Source: G963701675 sp963701675
Lineage (GTDB): Bacteria > Planctomycetota > Planctomycetia > Gemmatales > Gemmataceae
Assembly (NCBI GenBank): GCA_963701675.1
Contig: OY969623.1
Span: forward strand, 124,001-188,000
DNA length: 64,000 bases
Direction: 5' to 3'
Both the position numbers and the translations under genes were made by a program. Within the stretch, counting starts at the first letter, position 1. Every line of letters begins with the position of its first letter. Shown one piece after another: positions 14,973 through 23,940 of this stretch. Under the pieces are notes generated by a model. The model ran no database searches and was not told where the DNA came from. It saw nothing but the letters and a program-made list of their open reading frames with translations.

Positions 14973-17342
14973 GTGGTTAGGATTATCACTTTGTTGCTCG
15001 TTAGCGTTTGCTGCATTTCGCTCGCCCTGCGTGCGCCGGCACAGAACAAAAAACCCCTCGTTGAGAAGGTTCGAGACTCCATCGATCTCGGCGTCCGCTT
15101 TCTCCGTGCCCAGGAAAAAGGCCGCGGACATTGGGAGGATGGAGTCGGCGCCATTGCTTATAGGGGCGGCGTGACGAGCCTGGTTTTGCTTGCACTGCTC
15201 AACGCAGGCGTCAAACCCGATGACCCCATCATCGAGCGCGGGTTGAAGTACTTGCGCACGATCGAAACGGAGTACACCTACGTCGTTGGGCTGCAAACGA
15301 TGGTGTTCGCCGCGGCCGGGAGACCCGAGGATAAGGAGCGAATTCAACGTAACGTCGATTGGTTGGTCGAGCCGGTTAAGAAAAACAAAGCCGCCTTTCT
15401 AGGCTGGAGCTATGGTCCGCGCGGCGTAGGTGACAACTCGAATACCCAATACGCACTACTCGGGCTTCATGAAGGCCGGCAGGCCGGGGCGAAGATCGAT
15501 GCTTCGGTTTGGGAGACGATTCAAGACTACTACAAACAGAAACAACGGGCCGACGGGGGATGGGGGTACGGAGTCACGGCCGATGGAATCGACAACAACG
15601 CTTCCGAGTTGGCCATGTCTACCGCCGGCCTTTGTGGCTTGATCATTTCCGGCATGGAGTTGAACGATCGCCGCGAAACCATCCGTGCCGACGGCACCGC
15701 CGAGCAGTGCGGCGTGTACGAAGAAAACAAACACATCGCACGGGCTCTTACCTACATCGGCCGGGCGTTCACGGTCGAAACTCGAAAATCGACCTACTAC
15801 AACCTGTACGGTATCGAACGTGCGGGTCGCCTTTCCGGTCTCCGATTCCTCGGCCAGCACGATTGGTACCGGGAAGGCTGCGAGTACCTCGTCGATGCTC
15901 AGGTAAAACCCCGCAACAACGACGACCAGGGTGACTTCGGCTGGTGGGCGCCGAAAGGGCATGGCGATCACAACCGGATCGTTGCGACAAGTTTTGCGTT
16001 GCTCTTCCTCGCCAAGGGGCGGACGCCGATTCTCATCAGTAAGCTGGTTCACGGTCCTGGCGAGGATTGGAACAATGATCGGAGTGACATCAAGAATCTT
16101 GTCGCTTACGCCGGTAAGGAGGTCTTCAATAACACGCCGCTCGCATGGCAGATCTTCGATGCTAAACGCGAGATCATTGTCAACGATCGTGCCGAACGGC
16201 TGCGAATCACGGCGGGGCTGCTCCAATCACCGATCGCTTACTTCAACGGCCATCGGGCACCGACGTTTACGGATGCCGAAGAAGAAATACTCAAGGATTA
16301 CATCGAACAAGGTGGGTTCATTCTTGCGGAGGCGTGCTGCGGGCGGAAGGAATTCGATCAGGGTTTTCGTGCACTAATGTCGCGGATATTTCCGGATAAC
16401 CCGCTTCGGCCGCTGCCCCCGGAGCATCCGATTTGGACCGCACATGCATCGATCACGCCGGGCGCTTTCGATTTGGAGGGAATCGAGATGGGGTGTAAGA
16501 CGGTTGTAATCTACAGTCCGCAGGACGTGTCCTGTCTGTGGGAAGCGAATAAGTTCCAGGAGGGCAAGGCTAGGTTGGCATTTCGGCTGGGCGGCAACAT
16601 TATCGCGTACGCCACCGGTCTGGAATTGCCCAAACCACGTCTCACCCAAACGGAAATCGTTCGCGACGACGTTAAGCAGACGATTCCGCGCGGCTATCTG
16701 AAGGTTGCCCAACTTCGGCACGACGGTGACTGGCAACCAGCCCCGCGTGCCATGCAGAACCTGATGGCACACCTTCAAGGCGAAGCGCGCTTGCTGGTGT
16801 CGCTCAAGACCGAAGCGATTCATCCAAGCCAACGCGAAGTTTTGGACCACAAGTTCCTGTACATGCACGGACGAAAGTCATTCACCTATTCCCAGGCCGG
16901 CGCGGCCGCGAGCGATGAGCCAGCCCTTGCCAATCTGCGCGCAAATCTTCAGACAGGCGGTCTGCTGTTCGCCGATGCGTGTTGTGGGAAGAAAGAGTTT
17001 GACGTTGCGTTTCGCGAGTTTATCGCTCGACTCTTCCCGGAAAAGAAACTCGAACCGATTCCTGCGGACGACGTCCTTTATTCAAAGGAGCTCAATGGCG
17101 AAGCGATCGCCAACGTCCGTTGCCGCCGCGAACAGGCCGACGGCAAGCCGACGCCGGAGTTTCGCGACGTTCCGCCGTACCTGGAAGGTATCAAACACAA
17201 CGGCAGATGGGTGGTGATCTATAGCCGCTACGATGTGGGCTGCGCTCTCGAGAAACACAAGTCATCCGACTGTCTCGGCCACGATCATCAAAGCGCCCTT
17301 CGCCTCGGCGCCGCAGTCGTGCTCTATGCGCTCAAACGTTAG
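14973..17342 (+). CDS. secreted prenyltransferase/squalene-oxidase-repeat protein with tandem DUF4159
   Basis: A 789-residue protein from GTG 14973, chosen because GGGAGGT lies 8 bp upstream and a signal peptide (IITLLLVSVCCISLALRAPAQ) then begins at once; the open frame itself extends back to 14856. Residues about 30-370 contain alpha-toroid repeats of the terpene cyclase/prenyltransferase type (GWGYGVTADGIDNNASELAMSTAG family pattern, QGDFGWWAPKG). Two DUF4159 domains follow, each with a GG(F/L)-(I/L)(L/F)A(E/D)ACCG(R/K)KEFD core (about 440-540 and 640-780). DUF4159 is a glutamine-amidotransferase-like fold of unknown function. No cyclase Asp-rich motif is obvious, so the repeat domain may be structural. 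Confidence 0.85.
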   Translation: MVRIITLLLVSVCCISLALRAPAQNKKPLVEKVRDSIDLGVRFLRAQEKGRGHWEDGVGAIAYRGGVTSLVLLALLNAGVKPDDPIIERGLKYLRTIETEYTYVVGLQTMVFAAAGRPEDKERIQRNVDWLVEPVKKNKAAFLGWSYGPRGVGDNSNTQYALLGLHEGRQAGAKIDASVWETIQDYYKQKQRADGGWGYGVTADGIDNNASELAMSTAGLCGLIISGMELNDRRETIRADGTAEQCGVYEENKHIARALTYIGRAFTVETRKSTYYNLYGIERAGRLSGLRFLGQHDWYREGCEYLVDAQVKPRNNDDQGDFGWWAPKGHGDHNRIVATSFALLFLAKGRTPILISKLVHGPGEDWNNDRSDIKNLVAYAGKEVFNNTPLAWQIFDAKREIIVNDRAERLRITAGLLQSPIAYFNGHRAPTFTDAEEEILKDYIEQGGFILAEACCGRKEFDQGFRALMSRIFPDNPLRPLPPEHPIWTAHASITPGAFDLEGIEMGCKTVVIYSPQDVSCLWEANKFQEGKARLAFRLGGNIIAYATGLELPKPRLTQTEIVRDDVKQTIPRGYLKVAQLRHDGDWQPAPRAMQNLMAHLQGEARLLVSLKTEAIHPSQREVLDHKFLYMHGRKSFTYSQAGAAASDEPALANLRANLQTGGLLFADACCGKKEFDVAFREFIARLFPEKKLEPIPADDVLYSKELNGEAIANVRCRREQADGKPTPEFRDVPPYLEGIKHNGRWVVIYSRYDVGCALEKHKSSDCLGHDHQSALRLGAAVVLYALKR

Positions 17343-17408
17343 CCGTGAAACGCCCTTGCTGGGTCAGAAACACAGCCATATATTTGGATTGATGGGAGTA
17401 CGTTAGTT

Positions 17409-17484
<76 letters not shown>

Positions 17485-17493
17485 TGAAACAAG

Positions 17494-17530
17494 CGGCTGC
17501 GAGTCAATGACTTGCGGCCGTTTCTCTTTT
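17494..17530 (+). terminator. intrinsic terminator after tRNA-Asp, inside the element
   Basis: A 12-bp stem (17494-17505 with 17509-17520, two G-T pairs) and AAT loop, then TTTCTCTTTT. It lies 10 bp inside the element, so the element brings a new terminator for the tRNA transcript. Confidence 0.7.
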
Positions 17531-17553
17531 CTGGACCAGTTCGCAAAATCGCT

Positions 17554-17577
17554 CGTCCCTCCATTAACCCTCCATAA
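17554..17577. repeat. left arm-type repeat of the integrative element
   Basis: Contains CCCTCCAT twice, 11 bp apart. It is matched at 22 of 24 positions, in the same orientation, by 28446-28469 near the other end of the element. The copy overlaps the 3' end of the integrase gene. Position and spacing suit integrase or excisionase arm binding. Confidence 0.5.
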
Positions 17578-18712
17578 CCTTCAAAATTTCGGGTACGTGC
17601 AACGATGCGACCGCGGCGTCCATTTGCCGCGTCGTGTTGATGTAACGCTGGGTTGTCGAGTAGCTTTTGTGCCTCATCAGGGCCTGTAAAGCGTCCGGCG
17701 TTAGGGTGTCTGCGTTCATGGTTGCGAACGCCCGCCGAAGATCATGGAAGCCGTAAACGTGGCAATGATGGGTGTGCGTGTGCTTGCCATCGCAATGAAG
17801 CCGGATCCCCGCCTTCTCTTGGATGGCAACGAACTGGTTGTAAAGCGTCGTTCGATTGTAGTTCCAGGGGAACACGGACCGATCGAAGCAAACCAGCTTG
17901 CGAAGATGCGCGATCACCACTGGATGCAGCTTGATCGGTTCATCCCGCTTGCTCTTGTTATCCTCGGCGCGCGTGATGGCAATGCCCGCGTCAAGGTCCA
18001 GGTCGGTACGCCGCAACGCCAAGAGCTCGGAGATTCTCCAACCTGTCATATACGCGGTTACCAGCAGGCCGCGCCACCACTCGGCCGCGGAGTAGGGCAG
18101 GGCAGCGGGAAACTTGGCGACGTCGCATGTACGATACACTCGCGCGAAGTGCTCGCCCGAGATGTACGTCGGCATTTTTTTGGGTGTTTTCTCCATGCGA
18201 AACTTGGGCATGGCGACGATGTAGCCCCACTCTTCTGCCACGGCGAGAGCCGCGCGGAGATGGCGTAAGTCCTTATTGATGGTTGCCGGCGAAACCGCCG
18301 CGCCTTTCTTCTTTCCCTTTTCGGCACGCCGGGCGGCTACGAATCGGTCAATGTGCGAGGTCCCGATCGCGTACATGCGGCCGGGTTTGATCAATCGCTC
18401 GAAATGCTTCAATGCGGCCGTCACTTCGTCGCGGCTGCGCGGGGACAGACCACCGCCGATCCGGGCCGTGTATTCATCGCGGAACTGCTCCCACGGCTTG
18501 CGGAGATTCTCGCGGTACTGCCCGCCTTCTAAATCGACTTCGGTCTTTCGGCGGAGTTTTTCGGCTTTCGATTTGCCGCGGATTCCGGGCCCGCAACTCT
18601 TGCAGCGCTTCTTGCCGTCCAGGTTGTACCAGCCGACGTACCAGCTAGCCTTGGCGGCCCCGTGCTTTTTCACTTGCTTATCGTCCTGATAAACCCACGC
18701 GCTGCTACTCAT
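17564..18712 (-). CDS. int: tyrosine recombinase/phage integrase
   Basis: A 382-residue integrase. A short Zn-ribbon-like segment (RCKSCGPGIRGK) stands near the N-terminus, then the core-binding domain (about 70-170). The catalytic domain shows the Arg in MTGWRISELLALR, a Lys in the beta-hairpin region (SKRDEPIKLHP), HDLRRAF (HxxR), a His in LMRHKSYSTT and Tyr in QRYINT. All key residues are present, so the enzyme should be active. It ends 80 bp inside attL, the usual arrangement for an element that integrates in a tRNA. Confidence 0.93.
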   Translation of the reverse strand: MSSSAWVYQDDKQVKKHGAAKASWYVGWYNLDGKKRCKSCGPGIRGKSKAEKLRRKTEVDLEGGQYRENLRKPWEQFRDEYTARIGGGLSPRSRDEVTAALKHFERLIKPGRMYAIGTSHIDRFVAARRAEKGKKKGAAVSPATINKDLRHLRAALAVAEEWGYIVAMPKFRMEKTPKKMPTYISGEHFARVYRTCDVAKFPAALPYSAAEWWRGLLVTAYMTGWRISELLALRRTDLDLDAGIAITRAEDNKSKRDEPIKLHPVVIAHLRKLVCFDRSVFPWNYNRTTLYNQFVAIQEKAGIRLHCDGKHTHTHHCHVYGFHDLRRAFATMNADTLTPDALQALMRHKSYSTTQRYINTTRQMDAAVASLHVPEILKVMEG

Positions 18713-18801
18713 AGTGCGAGTCCTTTTCTGAGAACGGCCCAGCGGCGCCGCCGGTTCTCAGGTCGACGACGCCGCGGGCCAAAGGTCGCTGGGGCGAGTT
18801 C

Positions 18802-19515
18802 TTAATGCGGCTCAGTGCCGCCCGTCTCTGCGCCGGGGTCAGTACGGTCGGTTTCATCCTTCATCATGTCTTTGGGGAACGGACCGTGATCCCGAGTGTT
18901 GCCCGGTGTTTCCCATGCTGAAATTGGTTTCGCGACGCCGTCGCGCAAGTAACAGAGCCACGTCGACAAGCCCGTCACTATTACCCGAATCGTTCCGGAA
19001 GGTGTATCGGGCAGGCTAATAGCTTTTCTCATAGCCTCCACTAACGGAAGCGGTTTGTAGCGCTGTGCCAGTGACCGAATTTTGTCGGAATAGGGAGGGT
19101 CATTCAGGGAGCACGCAAGCAAATCATGCGCGAATCGATTTCGTATTTCTCTGATCCCGTGTAGGACGCAACCAATCTCTGTGTCAATGATCCCAAGCCG
19201 GTGTGCAAGGTGAATTCGCGACGAAAATGTCCCAAGGGGACATTCACTATCGAATAATTTGTCCTCATTCTTGTCCGGACTTGGCAAGAAAAAGGCTCTA
19301 AGTAAATCCTCAAGTTGCGTGTCAATCATTGCGACGCCCACAATGATCGCGGTTCGATCGTCTGTCTTAGGCTTCAACACGCCGGCGACGAACGCTTGAA
19401 TCAGTTCACTCATCCGCTCGCTGGGATACCTCAGCGGCGTCTTTTCTGGTTTCTTCATCACAACCTTCTTGCACTCGGCCAGCCCGGCTGTCGGGGTGCA
19501 AGACCTGAGGTTCAC
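18802..19515 (-). CDS. MltR-like domain protein
   Basis: A 237-residue protein. The middle (VGVAMIDTQLEDLLRAFFL, FDSECPLGTFSSRIHLAHRLGII and IREIRNRFAHD in order) matches the pattern of the MltR/mannitol-repressor-like family of helical proteins. These occur as MltR itself and as unexplained genes on mobile elements. The C-terminus is charged and low-complexity. It starts with GTG at 19515, overlapping the stop of the HTH gene as GTGA, so the two are likely co-translated. An internal ATG at 19455 is the alternative start. Confidence 0.55.
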   Translation of the reverse strand: MNLRSCTPTAGLAECKKVVMKKPEKTPLRYPSERMSELIQAFVAGVLKPKTDDRTAIIVGVAMIDTQLEDLLRAFFLPSPDKNEDKLFDSECPLGTFSSRIHLAHRLGIIDTEIGCVLHGIREIRNRFAHDLLACSLNDPPYSDKIRSLAQRYKPLPLVEAMRKAISLPDTPSGTIRVIVTGLSTWLCYLRDGVAKPISAWETPGNTRDHGPFPKDMMKDETDRTDPGAETGGTEPH

Positions 19516-19823
19516 TTCTTCCGCGTCCTCTTCACTTCTTTCGACCGCCTGGCCCTAGCCGGCGTGGCAGCCGCCCCAGCATGTTCAAAAGCAGTACAGT
19601 TGACGCCGAGTCCCATCGCGATGGCTTGCACCGTCGCCCAACTTGGCTCGCGCTCGCCAAATTCAAGCAGCGATAGCGCTTGGCGTGTGAGGCCTGTCTT
19701 CTGTGCCAGCTGGTATTGAGAGAGGCCCGCCGCTTCGCGGAGAGAAATCAGCTTGTGTGCGAAGCTGGCTTCCTGTTTTGCCAAGGGTTTACAGTCCTTC
19801 GGGAGCAGTTCAACTACATACAT
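19512..19823 (-). CDS. XRE-family HTH transcriptional regulator
   Basis: A 103-residue protein with a Cro/CI-type helix-turn-helix at about residues 24-78 (LREAAGLSQYQLAQKTGLTRQALSLLEFGER in family order) and a basic tail. It is read away from a divergent gene at 19993. A palindrome overlaps its ATG and GTTGAC/GTCAAC motifs lie in the 170-bp divergent region, so autoregulation and control of the lysogeny-like switch are inferred. Confidence 0.8.
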   Translation of the reverse strand: MYVVELLPKDCKPLAKQEASFAHKLISLREAAGLSQYQLAQKTGLTRQALSLLEFGEREPSWATVQAIAMGLGVNCTAFEHAGAAATPARARRSKEVKRTRKK

Positions 19824-19914
19824 TGTATGTCAACGACTGATGAGAGTGCCAACGTGCCTGGTCGCGTCCATAGGATTATATGCAACAGCAGTTGACGTGT
19901 CAACAGATGTTGAC
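19816..19914. promoter_or_regulatory. putative operator region of the XRE regulator
   Basis: Contains a perfect 7+1+7 palindrome at 19816-19830 covering the start codon. The hexamer GTTGAC or its complement occurs at 19829, 19891, 19899 and 19909; two of these form GTTGAC-GT-GTCAAC at 19891-19904. The same pair with an 8-base spacer recurs at 20577-20596 before the next plus-strand gene. Confidence 0.5.
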
Positions 19915-19992
19915 TAGGATCAAACAAAGTGGGCCGGCGTTGCCGTGAAACACCCGCCCCGTGGCAATCACCTACTCGCATAGGAGATCGCA

Positions 19993-20568
19993 ATGCACAA
20001 CGAGCAGGACGGCCCAAACCCGTATTACCTGGCACTCCGTGAGCGGCACCTACACATCGAGGCACTGCTCGCAGCGGAGAGTATTGCCGCCGCTGAACTG
20101 CGGCATCGAGTCGCTGTGCTAGAGAAAGCTATCGCGGAGATCGCCGACCAACTGGCATCGGGCAACGGCATCAGTACACGTAGCCACGTCCCGGCGCCGT
20201 CGCATCGGAGTCGCCAGGATAACAGCGTTCGCGACGACGGCTCTAAAGATTTTCGGTCGTCGGTCGTCGATGTGCTTCGCGCCGGCGGCGAAATGAAGGG
20301 CCTGGCAATCGCGCACCGGTTGCAAACGAAATACAACTCGCACTTTCGAACCAAGATTGGCAAGCTCTACCGAACCGGCGCCATAGACCGCGACGCCAAT
20401 AATTTCTACTTCCTGCCATCCTGCGATTCGGTTACGGAAAGGGCCGTGGCCCCATCTACAAACGGCGCGGCACACTGCCGTCTATCGATAGACGGGGAGC
20501 GGGAGCGGCGAATAGCAGAGCACGGAGAGAGAGTGTCGCGCGAACTTGGTGTTGCGAGGCAGGGCTGA
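19993..20568 (+). CDS. hypothetical protein, coiled coil plus winged-helix-like region
   Basis: A 191-residue protein, not recognised. Residues about 10-58 are a heptad-rich coiled coil (LHIEALLAAESIAAAELRHR). Residues 85-140 (SVVDVLRAGGEMKGLAIAHRLQ...KIGKLYRTGAIDR) look like a winged-helix module, suggesting DNA binding or replication control. It is divergent from the XRE regulator, with TAGGAGA about 8 bp before ATG 19993. Confidence 0.55.
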   Translation: MHNEQDGPNPYYLALRERHLHIEALLAAESIAAAELRHRVAVLEKAIAEIADQLASGNGISTRSHVPAPSHRSRQDNSVRDDGSKDFRSSVVDVLRAGGEMKGLAIAHRLQTKYNSHFRTKIGKLYRTGAIDRDANNFYFLPSCDSVTERAVAPSTNGAAHCRLSIDGERERRIAEHGERVSRELGVARQG

Positions 20569-20576
20569 AATGTTGT

Positions 20577-20596
20577 GTTGACGGTCGGTTGTCAAC
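20577..20596. promoter_or_regulatory. second GTTGAC operator-like pair
   Basis: GTTGAC (20577-20582) and GTCAAC (20591-20596) form an inverted repeat with an 8-base spacer, just before the small membrane-protein gene. It matches the sites beside the XRE regulator 700 bp away. Confidence 0.45.
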
Positions 20597-20607
20597 GTCC
20601 AGGAGGC

Positions 20608-20778
20608 ATGGGGGCTATTTCATCGTCGATTGCTGTCGGGAATCAAAACGTAACCGTCGTGATTCAGAATCCGACTCCGACTCGCTCCTTCCCGCACCTG
20701 ATTCATGGAACCCTGACACTTCTAACGTGCGGTCTATGGCTGCCGATATGGTTCATCCATTACTTGTTGCGACACTAG
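20608..20778 (+). CDS. small membrane protein
   Basis: A 56-residue protein: a polar N-terminus with VTVVIQNPTPTRSF, then one hydrophobic helix (LIHGTLTLLTCGLWLPIWFIHYLL). The LTLLTCGLWLPIW motif recurs in small proteins of mobile elements in other bacteria; function unknown. AGGAGG lies only one base before ATG 20608, too close for normal use, so TTG at 20575 is a competing start. Confidence 0.5.
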   Translation: MGAISSSIAVGNQNVTVVIQNPTPTRSFPHLIHGTLTLLTCGLWLPIWFIHYLLRH

Positions 20779-20779
20779 A

Positions 20780-21943
20780 TCACGGACCCACCACCGCGAA
20801 GTCGCCCCCAGCTCCGCCCCAGCCGTTGTTTACCAGTTTGTCAATGCCGTCGGCGGCCCGCTTCGTGTTGTCCTCAATCTTGGCCTGATAGTCGATCTTA
20901 GAGATGGTCGCCTGAATACTCTTGAAAGTGCCGACCACATCTGAGAACGTGCCGCCGGCAAATGTCGGCGTGGTGCGCTGAGTGGCTGCATCGTTAGCTC
21001 CAAAGCCGCCGCCCGCGCCGCCTTCGAATCCTCTTCCTTTGTCCCGTCCGGATCGCTGGTCTTCCATGTCTTCACGGAAAGTAGACCCGTCGATTCCGCC
21101 GAACGAAAGGAGCGACAGGGCGTCGTGAATGTAGGACACCAAGTAGCGGAGCTCTAACACGACTTCATTCAAAAACTGCCCTATCAAATCGAGAGCCCCG
21201 GTGATCCCCTCGATAAGGAAATCCCACGCTGGTTTGAGAAGGTCGATGATTAGTTCGCCGATGTCGCTCAAGAGTCCCAGAGTGTTTTCGAGAAGCGAGT
21301 TCCACACGTTGAACTTTTCGATGGGCGGAACAATGTCGGCGATTTGGGGCACAGACTCCTTGATCTCTTCTCCAAGCGGAGAAAGAACCTCTCGCAATTC
21401 CTTGAAAACGTCGCTGGTCATCGCCGCCGAAATGCCCCATGCGGCAAGGCCAGCAATAGCAGCGCCGACTGCGAGCACGATGCCGCCCGTCAGCATGTTA
21501 AATCCCATAAGAAGCGGGATCAAGATTGACAGGCCTTTCGCCATGCTGCCGAATACCAAGATCAGCTTTCCGCCAATAACCACAACGCCCAGAGTGGCTA
21601 TTGCCGTTTCCACCCATCGACGTATCTGCGCCTGTTGCTCGCCCGCTAGATTCTTGAACCATGCGACCAGGTTACGCACCGTGCTGAGCACGCGATCAAA
21701 CGTAGGCAGGAACACGCCAGCCACTTCCATTGCCAACAACCGCATTTGAAAAGCGAGCGCATTCCCTTCCGCGGTCCCGAGCAAGCCCGCTGTGACGAAA
21801 CCCATTACCGAAATCGTCAGCCGGTTAAACGCCTTCTCGGTCAGGTCGATAAACGGTCGCAATCCCTTGGCCAGCCCCTCGGTCGTCTTGAGCGCAACAT
21901 TGACAGCGCCCAACGTGCCCTTGAGCGCGTTGAACCCGGTCAT
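20780..21943 (-). CDS. phage tape-measure-like protein
   Basis: A 387-residue protein with long amphipathic helices, two or three hydrophobic stretches in the middle (TLGVVVIGGKLILVFGSM, GGIVLAVGAAIAGLAAWGI) and a Gly-rich C-terminus. The hydrophobic core flanked by coiled helices is typical of phage tail tape-measure proteins, though this is short for one. No other tail gene is nearby, so it may be a remnant, a membrane-acting effector or part of a minimal particle. Family call is by composition and pattern only. Confidence 0.5.
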   Translation of the reverse strand: MTGFNALKGTLGAVNVALKTTEGLAKGLRPFIDLTEKAFNRLTISVMGFVTAGLLGTAEGNALAFQMRLLAMEVAGVFLPTFDRVLSTVRNLVAWFKNLAGEQQAQIRRWVETAIATLGVVVIGGKLILVFGSMAKGLSILIPLLMGFNMLTGGIVLAVGAAIAGLAAWGISAAMTSDVFKELREVLSPLGEEIKESVPQIADIVPPIEKFNVWNSLLENTLGLLSDIGELIIDLLKPAWDFLIEGITGALDLIGQFLNEVVLELRYLVSYIHDALSLLSFGGIDGSTFREDMEDQRSGRDKGRGFEGGAGGGFGANDAATQRTTPTFAGGTFSDVVGTFKSIQATISKIDYQAKIEDNTKRAADGIDKLVNNGWGGAGGDFAVVGP

Positions 21944-22007
21944 GGTCAGCTGGACGAAAAAGCTCCGCCAATTTCACTTGACGGCTCCTTTCAAAAATGA
22001 GGTAACG

Positions 22008-22331
22008 TTATGAATCGACTTCGTGACCAATGACGTGGAGACACCATGGCGGGACGGCCATTGTGTACAACCCAGGCAGCAAGTGCCGGGCACAGCCATC
22101 GCAGCGGACAATTGGCCAACATTCGCCATCTGGAAGGCCGTTCGGGGTGTGAATACTCCCGGCGCTGAAGCCGTATTTGCGTTCGGCGTTCGCGATGAAT
22201 TCACGCACCGGTATTTTGGTGTCAACGACGGTGCCCGTTCGAAAACCCTCCGCATAGAGTGTGCTTTCCCGATCGAATGCAACACGCTGCCCGGGTGAGA
22301 AATCGGCGGCCCGATGCTCTCGGAGCGGCAT
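22008..22331 (-). CDS. hypothetical protein
   Basis: A 107-residue protein, not recognised. It has an SH3-like beta pattern (SPGQRVAFDRES, GTVVDTKIPVREF) and a CDGCARHLLPGLY segment with a Cys pair. ATG 22331 is preferred over the longer frame. It lies between the small-terminase-like and tape-measure-like genes on the same strand. Confidence 0.45.
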   Translation of the reverse strand: MPLREHRAADFSPGQRVAFDRESTLYAEGFRTGTVVDTKIPVREFIANAERKYGFSAGSIHTPNGLPDGECWPIVRCDGCARHLLPGLYTMAVPPWCLHVIGHEVDS

Positions 22332-22378
22332 GTCGATATTTCGCCTTCTAGGACACATAGCCTATCAGCCTCTTGCGT

Positions 22379-22981
22379 TTAGTTCTGTGCTTCGATTTGG
22401 CCACTGATGCGGGTATTCATAAATGCCGCCAACGCCTCTGTCGCGCCGGGCACCGATGCCAGCGTTTCGCGTAGTTCAATGAGCGCTTCGCGGTGGTCGT
22501 TTTCGGAGAGAGTCACCGTGGCCTCGATCTTGCACCCGCCTTTGCCGGCGACCGCTTGTTTGTTCGGCGCATCCAACCCGAGGAGTTTCCGCCGGCTCTC
22601 GCTCAGCTTCCGTATCGTGTCCACAACCTCGCACAATTCCGAGACGTTCAGGTTGCCGCCATTGAGCAACTGCACCAGCTTCATGACCGGCTGCTCGAGT
22701 CGCTCCAATTCCAGAGCGATCAGGCCGGCGCCCCGTTGCAAGAGATCATGTCGGGCCGCCTGTAATCCAGCCTGCACATCCGCATAAGCCTGGCCCAGCG
22801 AGATGTTGAGTTTCACCGCAATCAGACGATAGTTGAGGCCGGATGCGCGAAACCTCATCGCCTCGATTCGCCTTTCGGCGATCTTGGCATCGGAGGGCTT
22901 GCCGCGGGGCTTTCGCTTTTTCGGTGTGTTCGGATCCATGTTTTCGTTCGCTTTTTCGCTGCATGGAGTTGCATCGGACAT
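22379..22981 (-). CDS. small-terminase-like HTH protein
   Basis: A 200-residue protein. A basic N-terminus leads into a helix-turn-helix (MRFRASGLNYRLIAVKLNISLGQAYADVQ pattern, about residues 42-72), then helices and SRRKLLGLDAPNKQ. This HTH/helical layout ending in LLGLDAP is typical of phage small-terminase-like DNA-recognition proteins. No large terminase is in the window, as in satellites that redirect a helper's packaging; that role is inference. It starts 4 bp after the upstream gene ends. Confidence 0.55.
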   Translation of the reverse strand: MSDATPCSEKANENMDPNTPKKRKPRGKPSDAKIAERRIEAMRFRASGLNYRLIAVKLNISLGQAYADVQAGLQAARHDLLQRGAGLIALELERLEQPVMKLVQLLNGGNLNVSELCEVVDTIRKLSESRRKLLGLDAPNKQAVAGKGGCKIEATVTLSENDHREALIELRETLASVPGATEALAAFMNTRISGQIEAQN

Positions 22982-22984
22982 CGG

Positions 22985-23755
22985 TTATGTCTTTCCACCG
23001 GGCTTAGCGTCGCCAGCCTTTTCCAGGGCCGCGATTCGTTTTAGGAGCTTCTGGACCTGGTACTCTGGTTCGAGTTCGAGCCGACGCTGTTCCTGACGGG
23101 CCTTTTCTCGCTTCTGGTATTCTCGCCTGGATACCTCTTCCAAACGGGCTTCCTCGGCGAGACGTGTAAAGCGGAGGGCCGGCTCAAGAAAATAGAACAG
23201 CTTTGGGAACTTCACGTCCGTCATCTCATTGGTCCCGTACGGTCCCAAGCAAATGGCCGGCCCGCGATCGAGCTGATAGCACTCATTTGGCGCTATTGCC
23301 TTGTGCAGCCAATGACCGGGAGGCAGATCGCATAACCAGCCGCCGGCAACGGCGGGCGCAACCGCCGCGGCGCTCCCGTACGGAGATGGCGTTATGTAAA
23401 AGATGTTCCCCCCAAAGTCACCGGTCAGAATAACCCGTTTTTCGGACTGCCCGCCGGCACTCAAAAGCCGGACAATTTCGCGCTGACAACTATTGAGCAC
23501 GTCTTGGTAGGCTTTTTCCACGTGCCGATCCTGCATCTTGGAGATTTGTCCAAGCCGGCTGGCGGCGCTGAGAGACGGGTTTGCGCCTTCGTTTCCTGTA
23601 AGTTTTTCCCAAATATCCACAAGGATAGTTAGGCGTTCGTCTGGGGCACCCTCGGTCGGCAGGTCTGCCATACGCCGTAGGCGAGTAGGGCATTCACGCA
23701 CGGTATCGACGATGCGGATTAGATCACGGGACCATCCATACAAGCTGTCGGACAT
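22985..23755 (-). CDS. hypothetical protein of the integrative element
   Basis: A 256-residue protein, not recognised. The centre is rich in Gly and Pro (GDFGGNIFYITPSPYGSAAAVAPAV); the C-terminus is a long charged helix (RLEEVSRREYQKREKARQEQRR) predicted to be a coiled coil. AAGGAGT lies just before ATG 23755. First of a run of four minus-strand genes towards the tape-measure-like gene. Confidence 0.6.
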   Translation of the reverse strand: MSDSLYGWSRDLIRIVDTVRECPTRLRRMADLPTEGAPDERLTILVDIWEKLTGNEGANPSLSAASRLGQISKMQDRHVEKAYQDVLNSCQREIVRLLSAGGQSEKRVILTGDFGGNIFYITPSPYGSAAAVAPAVAGGWLCDLPPGHWLHKAIAPNECYQLDRGPAICLGPYGTNEMTDVKFPKLFYFLEPALRFTRLAEEARLEEVSRREYQKREKARQEQRRLELEPEYQVQKLLKRIAALEKAGDAKPGGKT

Positions 23756-23940
23756 GAGTACTCCTTTGAATTAGTGTGAGGCCTAGCTGTGAGTGGAGCT
23801 GTAACCGGCGATACTCTTCGAAGCTCAACCAGGGGTGAACACATGGCGCCGAACAAACGGCCACCATGGGGTACCATTAACTAGTTGAGCCGGTACGCCA
23901 TTTTGCTTTTCCCCGTGGACCGCCTTCAACGCCGGGTGGG

